Source: Xanthomonas hyacinthi
GTDB taxonomy: Bacteria > Pseudomonadota > Gammaproteobacteria > Xanthomonadales > Xanthomonadaceae
NCBI RefSeq assembly: GCF_009769165.1
Contig: NZ_CP043476.1
Location: 2,301,001-2,365,000 of the forward strand
Reading direction: 5' to 3'
Length of the DNA: 64,000 nucleotides
The notes below the pieces were generated by a model, which searched no databases, had not been told where the DNA came from, and saw nothing but the letters and a program-made list of their open reading frames with translations. The position numbers were made by a program, and so were the translations under genes. Positions 34,251 to 46,358 of the stretch are shown one piece after another. Each line of letters starts with the position of its first letter. The first letter of the stretch is position 1.

Positions 34251-36161
34251 TCACGCGGGTCGCGCGCCGGCCGGCGCGCGACCCGCGTGCGTCCATAGCA
34301 GCGGATCGCTGCCGTCGAGCAGCACCCAGCCTTGTGCGCGCGCCTGCAGCGGGTCCTGCACCACCTGCTGCGCCGCGATCGCCGCAGCGCCCGCCACGCC
34401 CCACAGCCCGGCCCAGGCATTGCCGCCGGCGTGCCCGGCCGTGTGGACCGCGCGCTCGGCCAGCGCCATGCTGTCCTGCAGGCGCGCAGCGGAGCGAGCG
34501 AACAACGGGAACGGCACCACGCCGACCGAGACCGTCAGCGCCAGCGTTTCGCCCTGCCAGGCATCCACGCGCAGGCGCTCGACCGCGCCGCGCAGGTGCG
34601 CGGCCAGCGCGAACGCGGCGGCCGCGGAGGTGTCCGCGCGCACCACCAGGAATTCCTCGCTGCCCCAGCGTGCGACCAGATCGTCGGCGTCGCAGCCCTC
34701 GCGCAGGCAGCTGGCCAGCGCCAGCAGCGCGCGGTCGCCGGCGGCATGGCCGTAGCGCGCGTTCAAGGCCTTGAACCCGTCCACGTCGACCAGCACGAGC
34801 GCGCAGCGGCTGTCGGCCTCGCCCGCGGTGTCTGCCGCCGCGGCGAACAGCGCCTGCATGCGGCGCTCGGCTTCCGGCCGGGTCAGCAGCCCGGTCAGCG
34901 GATCGCGCTGGCCGAGATCGAGCGCGCGGCGCTGGCGGCGTCGGTGCAGCACCACCAGCATCGCGCCGAGCGTCAGCGCCAGGGCGAGGCCGATCGCGAT
35001 CGTGCCGGCGTTGTCGGCGCGGGCCATGCTCGCGTCGATGGCCGCCGGCGGGAGTGTCCGCGCCGCGTCCGCCTGCAGCTTGGCCAGCGCGGCGATGGTC
35101 TCGCCGCGCGCCTTGGCGCGGTCCATCGCGTGCGCCTGCCGGGTGTCGCGTGCGGCCGCGACGTTGTCGCCCAGTGCGCTGTGGATTTCGCCGAGCAGAT
35201 CCAGTCCGTCGCGGATTTCCAGCATGAAGTTGCCGCGCGTGGCCAGCGCCTGCGCCTGCTCGGCGTAGGCCAGCGCATCGGCGCTGCGCTTCTGGTCCAG
35301 CCGCAGCCGCGCCAGGCGTTGCAGGCTGACCACGGCGCCCTGCGGATCGCCATGCGTCTGCTGCCATTGCAGCGCCTGCCGGAACAGCGGCTCGGCGCGT
35401 TCGAGGTGGCCGCTGGCGCGCTGGATGTCGCCGCGATGGCTGACGATGCGGTTCAGCAGCACCTCGCTGCCGCCGAGCGTGGTGGCCGTGCGCGCGGCAT
35501 GCTCGAGCGCGCGATCGGCTTCCTCGTAGCGCTTGAGCACCAGCAGCGCGTACCCGTAGTTGTAGTACAGCGTGATGTCCCCGGGCGAGGCCGGCCGTTG
35601 CAGCCGCTCCGCCAGTGCGATCGCCTGGCGGAAGTAGGTCAGTGCGCCCTCGTGGTCGTCCAGTGCGCCGCGCATCAGGCCGATGGCCATCAGCGCGCTG
35701 ATCTGCGCGCCGATGTCGCCGCTGGCCAGCGCGTCGGCCTGCACCTGCTCCAGCAGTTTCACCGCGCGCGGCACCTGGTTCATTTGCTGCAGCAGTTGCG
35801 CCGCCTGCAGCCGTTCGCCGGCGCGCAGCGCCGGCGGCAGCGTCGGTTCGTGCAGCAGCGTCAACAGGCGCTCGACGCTCGCCGAGGCGCGCGCGCCGTC
35901 GCCGAGCACGTGCTGGGCGGTGGCCAGGCAGCCGGTGGCCATCACCTGCACCGGCAACGGCAGGTCCGACCTGGTCAGCAAGTCGCTGGCGATCCCCAGC
36001 GAGGCCCGCGGTTGCTGCGCCAGTTCCGTGCGACAGCGCCGGATCGGCGCCTCGTAGGGGTCGCCACCAATGGTCTGCGCCGGCGCGGGGCCCAGCGACA
36101 GGCCCGTGATCGCCACCAGCAGGGTCCGGCCCAGAAAAACCAAGGAGCGATGCGACGTCAT
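34251..36161 (-). CDS. TPR-containing GGDEF protein (putative diguanylate cyclase)
   Basis: 636 residues from ATG 36161. Signal/anchor segment at ~7-28 (LVFLGRTLLVAITGLSLGPA). A periplasmic TPR array (~35-400; for example GDITLYYNYGYALLVLKRYE) is followed by a membrane segment (~440-460 GTIAIGLALALTLGAMLVVL). The GGDEF domain starts at DPLTGLLTRPEAERRMQALF, with LVLVDVDGFKALNARYGHAA. The active-site motif reads RWGSEEF, a GSEEF variant of GG[D/E]EF; activity is plausible but not certain. It makes c-di-GMP from GTP if active. The frame is open far upstream (to 36815), overlapping the divergent kinase gene, which argues for the later start. Confidence 0.82.
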   Translation of the reverse strand: MTSHRSLVFLGRTLLVAITGLSLGPAPAQTIGGDPYEAPIRRCRTELAQQPRASLGIASDLLTRSDLPLPVQVMATGCLATAQHVLGDGARASASVERLLTLLHEPTLPPALRAGERLQAAQLLQQMNQVPRAVKLLEQVQADALASGDIGAQISALMAIGLMRGALDDHEGALTYFRQAIALAERLQRPASPGDITLYYNYGYALLVLKRYEEADRALEHAARTATTLGGSEVLLNRIVSHRGDIQRASGHLERAEPLFRQALQWQQTHGDPQGAVVSLQRLARLRLDQKRSADALAYAEQAQALATRGNFMLEIRDGLDLLGEIHSALGDNVAAARDTRQAHAMDRAKARGETIAALAKLQADAARTLPPAAIDASMARADNAGTIAIGLALALTLGAMLVVLHRRRQRRALDLGQRDPLTGLLTRPEAERRMQALFAAAADTAGEADSRCALVLVDVDGFKALNARYGHAAGDRALLALASCLREGCDADDLVARWGSEEFLVVRADTSAAAAFALAAHLRGAVERLRVDAWQGETLALTVSVGVVPFPLFARSAARLQDSMALAERAVHTAGHAGGNAWAGLWGVAGAAAIAAQQVVQDPLQARAQGWVLLDGSDPLLWTHAGRAPAGARPA

Positions 36162-36316
36162 CGAGGGTATCCAGCGGTCGAGCCACGGAATCGGCCCGCT
36201 GCGGCACGCGCTGCGCCATGCAATCCAGCGCCGCGCCCGCATCCAGCGGGAGGACAGGTGGCTAATATAGCCGCAGTCCGCGTCCGCCCGTCGGCGCGCT
36301 TCCTGCCGGTCCGTGC

Positions 36317-37720
36317 ATGCCGCTCCGTCCTGCCGCCCCGCCTCCCTCCACCGACCCGCCTGGCGGCGTCTTGTCGCGCCTGCGGCGCTGGTGGCGCGAC
36401 GTTCCTGTGGCCGACCAGGTCGATCGGCGCAATGCGGCGATGCTGCAACTGGTGCTGGTGTTCGTCGGCCTGTACCAGCCAGTGATGATGCTGCTGGCGT
36501 GGGCGCGGATCGGCGTGGCGATGGATCCGGTCGCGTTGTGGCTGGCGGCAACGAACACGCTGGCGATGTGGGCCTGTTTCGTGCTGCTGCGGCGCGGTGC
36601 CTTCCTGTGGGCGGCACGGCTGTTCGTAGTGGTGAGCCTGGCGCTGCTGAGCGTGGGCTATGCGCGCTGGGGCCTGGAAGCGCAGCAGCGCGGGCAGCTG
36701 AGCCAGCTACTGCCGGTGCTGATCGGCGGACTGCTGCTGAGCCGTCGCGCGCTGTGGGGCGCGGTGGCGTGGCTGGTGCTGGTGGTGCTGCTGGGCGCGT
36801 GGCGCGATGCGGCACGCACGTTCTTCCTGCCGATGCTGTGGCCGCGGCTGCTGGAGGGCGCGATGCTCGTCATCGCCGGTTTCGTCATCGCCGCGGTGGT
36901 GCTGGACCAGTCGGTGGCGGCATTGCGCGAGAGCCTGGATCTGGCGCGCCGGCGCGGCAACGCGCTGGCCCGTTCGCGCGACCGGCTGCAGCTGGAGATG
37001 CAGGAAAAGGAACGCTCGCGCGACCAACTGGTGCACGCGCAGAAGATGGAGAGCGTGGGCCGCCTGGCCAGCGGCGTGGCGCACGATTTCAACCATCTGC
37101 TCAGCCTGATCATGGGCTACACCGCGCGCGCGCGCCGCAGCGACGATCCGCAGCAGCTCAAGGCGGCCTTGCAGGGCGCCGACGCGGCGGCGCGGCGCGC
37201 GGCGGCGGTGACCCGCAAGCTGCTGGATTTCAGCCGCCAGGAAGCCACCCGGCTGGAAGTGTTCGAACCGGCCGAGACGATCGCCGGCATGCGGGCGATG
37301 TTCGACCAGCTGTTCGGCCTGGGCGTGCAGGTGCGCCTGCAGCTGCACGAGGCGCCGTGCCCGGTGCGTTTCGACCGCGCGCAGCTGGAGCTGATCCTGC
37401 TCAATCTCGCCGCCAACGCGCAGCAGGCGATGCCCGAGGGCGGGCAGTTCGAGCTGACCCTGGCGCCGCGGCCCGATGCCACGCTGGAGATCGCGGTGCG
37501 CGACAGCGGCCACGGCATGAGCGAGGACGTGCGCGCGCGCTGCCTGGAGCCGTTCTTCACCACCAAGCCCAGCGGCCAGGGCACCGGCCTGGGGCTGGCG
37601 GTCAGCGCCAATCTGATTGCCGCGGCCGGCGGTGCGCTGCTGGTGGAGAGCGCACCCGGGCAGGGCAGCGTGTTTCGCCTGCGGCTGCCGCTGCACGCCG
37701 GCGCGGCGGCCGTCTCGTGA
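36317..37720 (+). CDS. Membrane sensor histidine kinase
   Basis: 467 residues. About six hydrophobic segments fill residues 40-205 (MLQLVLVFVGLYQPVMMLLA through MLVIAGFVIAAVVL). A coiled linker (RDRLQLEMQEKERSRDQLVH) leads into the HisKA box VGRLASGVAHDFNHLLSLIM (phospho-acceptor His ~257). The ATPase domain has LILLNLAANAQQAM (N box), DSGHGMSEDV (G1) and GQGTGLGLAVSANLIAA (G2). No receiver domain is attached; the HDFNH form groups it with HPK4-type kinases. It lies 54 bp upstream of the SSS-hybrid kinase on the same strand, so the two may be cotranscribed. Confidence 0.87.
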   Translation: MPLRPAAPPPSTDPPGGVLSRLRRWWRDVPVADQVDRRNAAMLQLVLVFVGLYQPVMMLLAWARIGVAMDPVALWLAATNTLAMWACFVLLRRGAFLWAARLFVVVSLALLSVGYARWGLEAQQRGQLSQLLPVLIGGLLLSRRALWGAVAWLVLVVLLGAWRDAARTFFLPMLWPRLLEGAMLVIAGFVIAAVVLDQSVAALRESLDLARRRGNALARSRDRLQLEMQEKERSRDQLVHAQKMESVGRLASGVAHDFNHLLSLIMGYTARARRSDDPQQLKAALQGADAAARRAAAVTRKLLDFSRQEATRLEVFEPAETIAGMRAMFDQLFGLGVQVRLQLHEAPCPVRFDRAQLELILLNLAANAQQAMPEGGQFELTLAPRPDATLEIAVRDSGHGMSEDVRARCLEPFFTTKPSGQGTGLGLAVSANLIAAAGGALLVESAPGQGSVFRLRLPLHAGAAAVS

Positions 37721-37774
37721 ACGGCGGCGGCGAACAGCGCCTAGACTGCCGCGATCGTCTCGGGGACCGCGCCC

Positions 37775-40700
37775 TTGGTTTCTAGCTGGATCCTGCTGCT
37801 GGTGTCGGTCGGCTACGCGGCGCTGCTGTTCACGGTGGCGTGGTGGGGCGATCGGCGGCCGTTGTACCCGGAGCGGCCATGGCTGCGCCCGGCGGTGTAC
37901 AGCCTGGCGCTGGCGGTGTACTGCTCGTCGTGGACGTTCTACGGCGCGGTCGGCAGCGCGGTGCGCAACGGCGCCGGCTACCTGCCGATCTACCTGGGGC
38001 CGTTGCTGCTGCTGCTGTTCGGCTGGCGCATCATCGAGCGCCTGGCGCTGATCGCGCGCAGCGAGAACACCGTGTCCATCGCCGACTTCCTCTCCTCGCG
38101 CTACGGCCGCTCGCGGCGCCTGGCGGCGCTGGTGGCGGTGATCGCGCTGGTCGGCGTGGTGCCGTACCTGGCGCTGCAGTACAAGGCGGTGGCGATGAGC
38201 CTGCAGGTGCTCAGCGGCCAGTCCAGCGCCGGAGCGCCGTTCTACGCCGATCCGGCGCTGTACGTGGCGCTGCTGATGGCGCTGTTCGCGACCTTGTTCG
38301 GCACCCGCCAGGTGGATGCCACCGAACACCACCACGGCATGATGCTGGCGATCGCGCTGGAATCGGTGGTCAAGCTGCTGGCGATGGTCGCGGTGGGCGT
38401 GTTCGCTTACGTGTGGCTGAGCGGGCGCGACGGCCAGGTGCTGCAGTCGGCGCGCAGCTTGTTCCAGAACACGCCGCCGGTCGGCTTCATCTCGCAGACC
38501 CTGCTCAGCTTCCTGGCCATCGTGTGCCTGCCGCGGCAGTTCCACGTGGCGGTGGTGGAATGCAGCGACATCGGCGACATCCGCAAGGCGCGCTGGCTGT
38601 TCGGGCTGTACCTGGTGGTGATCTCGGCGATGGTGCCGCCGATCGCCGCGGCCGGCATCGCCCTGTTCGGCCAGTCCGGCGAGGTGGCCCACGACAGCAT
38701 CGTGCTGGCGCTGCCGCTGGCCGAGGGCCGTACCGCGCTGGCGCTGGTCGCCTACGTGGGCGGGTTCTCCGCCGCCACCGGCATGGTCATCGTCTCCAGC
38801 ATCGCGCTGGCGACGATGATCAGCAACGACCTGGTGATGCCTGTGCTGCTGCGCCGCCGCGGGCACCAGGCGGCCGGCGCCGACGTCGCCTCGCGGGTGC
38901 TGTGGATCCGCCGCCTGGCGATCCTGCTGCTGGCGCTGATCGCCTACGGCTACTACCGCAGCAGCAGCAACGACAGCTCGCTGGCCTCGTACGGGCTGAT
39001 GGCCTTCGCCGCGGTGGCGCAGTTCGCGCCGGGCGTGATCGGCGGGCTGTACTGGCGCGGCGCCAGCCGCAAGGGCGTGGAGACCGGCATGGTGCTGGGC
39101 TTCGGCACCTGGATCTACACCTTGCTGCTGCCGGCGCTGACCCAGGCCGGCTGGCTGGCGCCGGAGTGGCTGCACGACGGGCCGTTCGGCGTTTCCTGGC
39201 TGCGCCCGCAGCAGCTGTTCGGCATGAGCGGCTGGGACCCGCTGGCGCATGGCACGTTCTGGTCGCTGCTGGTCAATGTCGGCACGCTGCTGCTGGTGTC
39301 GGCGCGCTGGCGACCGGGTCTGGAGGAGCGGCTGCGTGCGGCGCCGTTCCTGGAGCCGTATTCGCAGCGGCCGGCGGTGGCCGGCGACTGGCTCGGGCAG
39401 GTGCAGGTGGTCGACCTGCAGGCGCTGGCCGAACGCATGGTCGGCGAGCGCCACGCGCGCCGCGCCTTCGCCGAACAGGCGCAACTGCTCGGCCGCGAGC
39501 CGCAGCCCACCGCGGTGGCCGACCGCGTCTGGGTGCAGTTCACCGAACGCCTGCTCGCCGCCTCGATCGGCGCGGCCTCGGCGCGGCTGGTGCTGACCAG
39601 CCTGCTGCGCGGTTCGGGCATGGACCTGGGCGAAGTGGTGGCGGTGCTGGACGAGGCCGGGCAGGAGCTGCGCTTCAACCGCGAGATCCTGTCCACCACG
39701 CTGGAGAACATCAGCGCCGGGGTCAGCGTGGTCGATCCGGCGATGCGCCTGACCGCGTGGAACCGGCGCTATCAGCAGATGTTCGGCTACCCCGACGGCA
39801 TGCTCTACGTCGGCCGCCCGGTCGTCGACCTGATCCGCTACAACGCCGAGCGCGGCGAACTCGGCGAGGGCCGGGTCGAGGACCAGATCGGCCGCCGCAT
39901 CGCGCATCTGCGCGCCGGCACCTCGCACGTGTTCGAGCGTACCCGCAGCGACGGCAAGGTGATCGAGATGCGTGGCCAGCCGCTGCCCGGCGGCGGCTAC
40001 GTGACCAGCTACAACGACATCACCGACTACAAGCGCGCCGAGCAGGCGCTGCTGGAAGCCAACGAGACGCTGGAGCAGCGCGTGGCCGAGCGCTCGCGCG
40101 AGGCCGAGCTGGCGCAGCAGTCCAAGACCCGCTTCCTGGCCGCGATCAGCCACGACGTGCTGCAGCCGCTCAATGCTGCGCGGCTGTTCGCCTCGGCGCT
40201 GCGCGAAGCGCATCAGAACGAGGAGCAGCGGCACCTGGCCGAGCGCGTGGACGCCTCGCTGCGTGCGGCCGAGGAACTGCTCGACGGCCTGCTCGACGTG
40301 TCGCGGCTGGACGCCGGCGGCATGCGTCCGACGATCGAGGACTTCGACGCCAGCGTGCTGCTGCGCGAACTGGCCGCGCAGTACACCCCGGTCGCCGCCG
40401 GCCGCGGCCTGCGCATGCATATGTTCGCGCGGCCGATCTGGGTGCGCAGCGACCGCCGCCTGCTGCGCCGCGTGCTGCAGAACTTCCTCGCCAATGCGCT
40501 GCGCTACACCCGCCAGGGCCGCATCGTGCTGGGCATGCGCGGCCGCGGCGCGGCGCTGGAGCTGCAGGTGTGGGACACCGGCCCGGGCATCCCCAAGCAC
40601 CACATGCAGCAGATCTTCGAGGAATTCCAGCGCTACCAGCAGCCGTTCGACTGGGGCGAGCAGGGGCTGGGCCTGGGCCTGTCGATCTGCCAGCGCATCT

Positions 40701-41215
40701 CGCGCCTGCTCGGCCACGACCTGGCTGCGCGCAGCGCGGTCGGCCACGGCAGCATGTTCTCGATCGCCGTGCCGCGGGTGGCGCCGGTGCCGCAGAAGCA
40801 GCAGCGCCAGCAGCGCAGCGTCGCCGCCAGCGACTCGCTGGCCGGGCTGCGCGTGCTGTGCGTGGACAACGATCAGGAAATCCTCGACGGCATGCGCGCG
40901 CTGCTCGGGCGCTGGCAGGTGGAGGTGATCTGCGCCAGCACCGTGGACGAAGCCCTGCCGCTGGCGGCGCGCGCGCCCAACGTGATGCTGGTCGACTACC
41001 ACCTGCACGACCGCCTGGACGGACTGGACACGCTGGACGCGCTGCGCGAGGCGATGGTCGGCCCGGTCGCCGGCGCGCTGCTCACCGCCGACGGCCGCGA
41101 CGAACTCAAACTGCAGGCGCGCGAACGCGGCTACCGGCTGCTGACCAAGCCGGTCAAGCCGGCCTCGCTGCGCGCCTTCCTCACCGCGTACCACGATCCG
41201 ATCAAGGGCGATTAG
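37775..41215 (+). CDS. crbS: SSS-transporter-linked hybrid sensor kinase (CrbS type)
   Basis: 1146 residues starting at TTG 37775 (GGGGA upstream). Residues ~1-500 form a sodium:solute symporter domain with ~13 membrane segments (AVYCSSWTFYGAVGSAVRNG, IADFLSSRYGRSRRLAALVA, QFAPGVIGGLYWRGASRKGV). A PAS domain follows (~640-750; SAGVSVVDPAMRLTAWNRRY). HisKA is FLAAISHDVLQPLNAARLFA (His ~793). The ATPase domain has DTGPGIPKHHMQQIFEEF and GLGLGLSICQRI. The C-terminal receiver has VLCVDNDQEILDGM and phospho-acceptor Asp in VMLVDYHLHDRLDG. This architecture is that of CrbS, which governs the acetate switch through CrbR and acs; both lie downstream (49.3 and 50 kb). Confidence 0.88.
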   Translation: MVSSWILLLVSVGYAALLFTVAWWGDRRPLYPERPWLRPAVYSLALAVYCSSWTFYGAVGSAVRNGAGYLPIYLGPLLLLLFGWRIIERLALIARSENTVSIADFLSSRYGRSRRLAALVAVIALVGVVPYLALQYKAVAMSLQVLSGQSSAGAPFYADPALYVALLMALFATLFGTRQVDATEHHHGMMLAIALESVVKLLAMVAVGVFAYVWLSGRDGQVLQSARSLFQNTPPVGFISQTLLSFLAIVCLPRQFHVAVVECSDIGDIRKARWLFGLYLVVISAMVPPIAAAGIALFGQSGEVAHDSIVLALPLAEGRTALALVAYVGGFSAATGMVIVSSIALATMISNDLVMPVLLRRRGHQAAGADVASRVLWIRRLAILLLALIAYGYYRSSSNDSSLASYGLMAFAAVAQFAPGVIGGLYWRGASRKGVETGMVLGFGTWIYTLLLPALTQAGWLAPEWLHDGPFGVSWLRPQQLFGMSGWDPLAHGTFWSLLVNVGTLLLVSARWRPGLEERLRAAPFLEPYSQRPAVAGDWLGQVQVVDLQALAERMVGERHARRAFAEQAQLLGREPQPTAVADRVWVQFTERLLAASIGAASARLVLTSLLRGSGMDLGEVVAVLDEAGQELRFNREILSTTLENISAGVSVVDPAMRLTAWNRRYQQMFGYPDGMLYVGRPVVDLIRYNAERGELGEGRVEDQIGRRIAHLRAGTSHVFERTRSDGKVIEMRGQPLPGGGYVTSYNDITDYKRAEQALLEANETLEQRVAERSREAELAQQSKTRFLAAISHDVLQPLNAARLFASALREAHQNEEQRHLAERVDASLRAAEELLDGLLDVSRLDAGGMRPTIEDFDASVLLRELAAQYTPVAAGRGLRMHMFARPIWVRSDRRLLRRVLQNFLANALRYTRQGRIVLGMRGRGAALELQVWDTGPGIPKHHMQQIFEEFQRYQQPFDWGEQGLGLGLSICQRISRLLGHDLAARSAVGHGSMFSIAVPRVAPVPQKQQRQQRSVAASDSLAGLRVLCVDNDQEILDGMRALLGRWQVEVICASTVDEALPLAARAPNVMLVDYHLHDRLDGLDTLDALREAMVGPVAGALLTADGRDELKLQARERGYRLLTKPVKPASLRAFLTAYHDPIKGD

Positions 41216-41347
41216 GCAGCGCCGCCGCGTACCCGCAGTGTGTGCGGTTTTTGCCGGCTGCCGGCACGGCCTGCGTTGCGAGCCGCGATCCGGCCCGGCT
41301 ATCGTGGCAGCCCCTTTCCGCCTGCCGCCGCACTGGATCCTCAGCGC

Positions 41348-43222
41348 ATGACCCTACCGCTACCGCAAGACACCGCGATCCCGTCGCTGCCTGCGCTGCT
41401 GGCGGCACTGGAGGCCGGACAGGCGTCGCAACTGGAGCAGGGCGCGCGCCGCTATCTGCAGCACGCACCCGACGATGCGCTGGCCAGCAGCCTGCTGGCG
41501 ATGAGCCTGCAGATGCAGGGCCATGCGGCGCAGGCGGCGGCGCTGTATCGCGCGCTGGCCGAACGGCAGCCGCAGGAAGTGGCGCACTGGAACAACCTGG
41601 GCACCGCCTTGCGTGAAGCGCGCCATTTCGCAGAGGCGCGGCAGGCGTATGCGCAGGCGCTCGCGCTGACGCCGGACGATCCGATGCTGCACCACAATCT
41701 GGGCCTGCTGGCGATGGACAGCGGCGACTACGGCGCCGCTCGCGAGCATCTGCTGGATGCGCATGCGTTGGCGCCGGAGTCGGCGCCACTGAGCGTTCAC
41801 GCCGCGATGGCCTGCCATGAATGCGGCGACTTCCAGCGCGTGCAGGCGCTGATCGCGCACTGGCCGCAGTGGCCGGCACTGGACCCGGAGACCACGCTGG
41901 AACTGGCCTGGCTGCTGTCGCAGGCCGGCCAGACCGATGCGGCCTGCGCGATGCTGCGCGCCTGCGCCGCCGGACCGATGCCGCAGCCGGAGCGCGCCTG
42001 GTCGCGCCTGGTGCTGGTGCTCGAGCGCGTCAACCTGCTCGAGGAGGCGCGCCAGGCCGCCGCACACCTGCCGGCGCCGGAACGGATCGAGGACCTGGAC
42101 GCGCGTCACGATGCGATCAATGCGCTGGCGGTGCTGGCGATGCGCGACGGGCAGTGGGACGCCGCGTACCGGTTGCTGCGCGGCCTGCTGTCCGCCGCCG
42201 CGGCCAGCGACACGGCCACCGACACGCGCAAGCAGAGCAACCTGTACTTCGCGATGGCCCGGGTCTGCGACCGCCTGGGGCGCCACGACGAGGCGCTGGC
42301 GGCCTGCGCGCAGGGGCATGCCGGGCAGGTCGCGGGCATCGCGTCATTGGTGCCGGAGCTGCTCGCGGTGGACGCGGCGCCGCTGCCGGCCGCGCGGCGC
42401 CGCTGGGATCCGGCGCGCTACGCCGCGGCGCGGCCGGTGGCGGACCCGGACCGCGATGCATCGCCGATCTTCGTGGTCGGTTTCCCGCGCTCCGGCACCA
42501 CCTTGCTGGAACAGATGCTCGATGCGCATCCGCAGCTGTGCGCGATGGACGAGCGGCCGTTCCTGCAAGGCCTGGCCGAGCGCGTCGAACGCCGCGGCCT
42601 GGCCTGGCCCGACGGCCTGGGCGAACTGGATGCCGCCGATTGCGCCGCCTTGCGCGCCGACTACTGGCAGTCGGTCCGCGGCGTGGTGCAGCTGCAGCCC
42701 GGACAGCGCCTGGTCGACAAGAATCCGCTCAACCTGCTGCGCCTGCCGCTGATCCGGCGGCTGTTTCCCGATGCGCAGGTGATCCTGGCGCTGCGCCATC
42801 CCTGCGACGTGCTGCTGAGCTGCTACATGCAGGCGTTCCGCTCTCCGGCCTTCGCCGTGCTGTGTTCCAGCGCGCAGCGTCTGGCGCAGGGCTACGCCGA
42901 TGCGATGGGGTGCTGGCTCTACCACGTGCAACTGCTGCAGCCGCGCGCGCTGGAGATCCGCTACGAAGACCTGGTCGCCGACCCGCAGGCGCAGGTCGCG
43001 CGCTTGGGCAGCTTTCTGGAACTTGAACAACCGGAGCGGCTGCTGGAGTTCCAGCGCCATGCGCGCGCCAAGGGCTTCATCAGCACGCCCAGCTATGCGC
43101 AGGTGGTGGAGGGCATCAACCGCAAGGGCCTGGACCGCTGGCGCCCGTATCGCGGCTTTTTCGAGCCGGTGCTGCCGCTGCTGCAGCCTTACCTGCAGCG
43201 CTGGGACTATCGCCTCGACTGA
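41348..43222 (+). CDS. TPR-containing sulfotransferase
   Basis: 624 residues from ATG 41348. Residues ~10-350 are TPR-like helix pairs (VAHWNNLGTALREARHFAEA, PMLHHNLGLLAMDSGDYGAA). The C-terminal sulfotransferase domain binds PAPS through FVVGFPRSGTTLLEQMLDAH (~378-397); the 3'-phosphate loop is near VILALRHPCDVLLSCYMQAF, and LEIRYEDLVADPQAQVARLG is typical. It would move sulfate from PAPS to a protein or small-molecule acceptor. It is first in a four-gene cluster with a TonB receptor, an Asp/Asn-hydroxylase-like protein and a 2OG oxygenase, all on this strand. Confidence 0.83.
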   Translation: MTLPLPQDTAIPSLPALLAALEAGQASQLEQGARRYLQHAPDDALASSLLAMSLQMQGHAAQAAALYRALAERQPQEVAHWNNLGTALREARHFAEARQAYAQALALTPDDPMLHHNLGLLAMDSGDYGAAREHLLDAHALAPESAPLSVHAAMACHECGDFQRVQALIAHWPQWPALDPETTLELAWLLSQAGQTDAACAMLRACAAGPMPQPERAWSRLVLVLERVNLLEEARQAAAHLPAPERIEDLDARHDAINALAVLAMRDGQWDAAYRLLRGLLSAAAASDTATDTRKQSNLYFAMARVCDRLGRHDEALAACAQGHAGQVAGIASLVPELLAVDAAPLPAARRRWDPARYAAARPVADPDRDASPIFVVGFPRSGTTLLEQMLDAHPQLCAMDERPFLQGLAERVERRGLAWPDGLGELDAADCAALRADYWQSVRGVVQLQPGQRLVDKNPLNLLRLPLIRRLFPDAQVILALRHPCDVLLSCYMQAFRSPAFAVLCSSAQRLAQGYADAMGCWLYHVQLLQPRALEIRYEDLVADPQAQVARLGSFLELEQPERLLEFQRHARAKGFISTPSYAQVVEGINRKGLDRWRPYRGFFEPVLPLLQPYLQRWDYRLD

Positions 43223-43510
43223 TTCCGGTACGCGCTTCGGCGTACCCCAGGCGCCCATGGCGCCTTCGCCCTGCACCCGCGGGGAGGCGCATGTTTTCGA
43301 ACGATGTAGCGATTATGCCAAGTGCTGTCGCAATGCGTCACATGAAAACAACACTTTTCTTATAAAAAACTAACAAGTGCTTGACGGTCCCGCTCGGACC
43401 GCAAGTCCGAGGCATCCAACACAAAGACGTCGCGCCTTGCGCGATTCGTATCGGTTCACGTCCGCGTGCACCGCTGGCGTTCTGTTGCTCATCACATGAG
43501 GTTTTCCCCA
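43223..43510 (+). promoter_or_regulatory. AT-rich upstream region of the TonB receptor gene
   Basis: 288 bp. Around 43320-43385 it is unusually AT-rich for this chromosome (ACACTTTTCTTATAAAAAAC). TTATAA-like and TTGACG boxes (43382) are present, but their order and spacing do not define one promoter. A small hairpin CTCGGACCGCAAGTCCGAG lies at ~43393. The receptor ribosome binding site is GAGG 8 nt before ATG 43511. Confidence 0.45.
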
Positions 43511-46261
<2,751 letters not shown>

Positions 46262-46358
46262 GTGGTGCAGGCCGGCGTCGCTTGCGCCCGCAAGCACGCC
46301 AGGTCGCGACACGCGGCGCGCCCAACCGGGCGCGCCGTTTTTCTTTGAGGGGATTGCG

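Noticed and set aside
34251..36815. An 854-residue version of the GGDEF protein using the full open frame
   Set aside because: The first ~218 residues are Pro/Arg/Ala-rich, lie opposite the start of the divergent kinase gene, and precede the real signal/anchor segment at ATG 36161.
36707..41194. A 1495-codon minus-strand open frame opposite the two sensor kinases
   Set aside because: It is antisense to two well-supported kinase genes, with Gln/His/Arg-rich composition typical of the complement of high-GC coding DNA.
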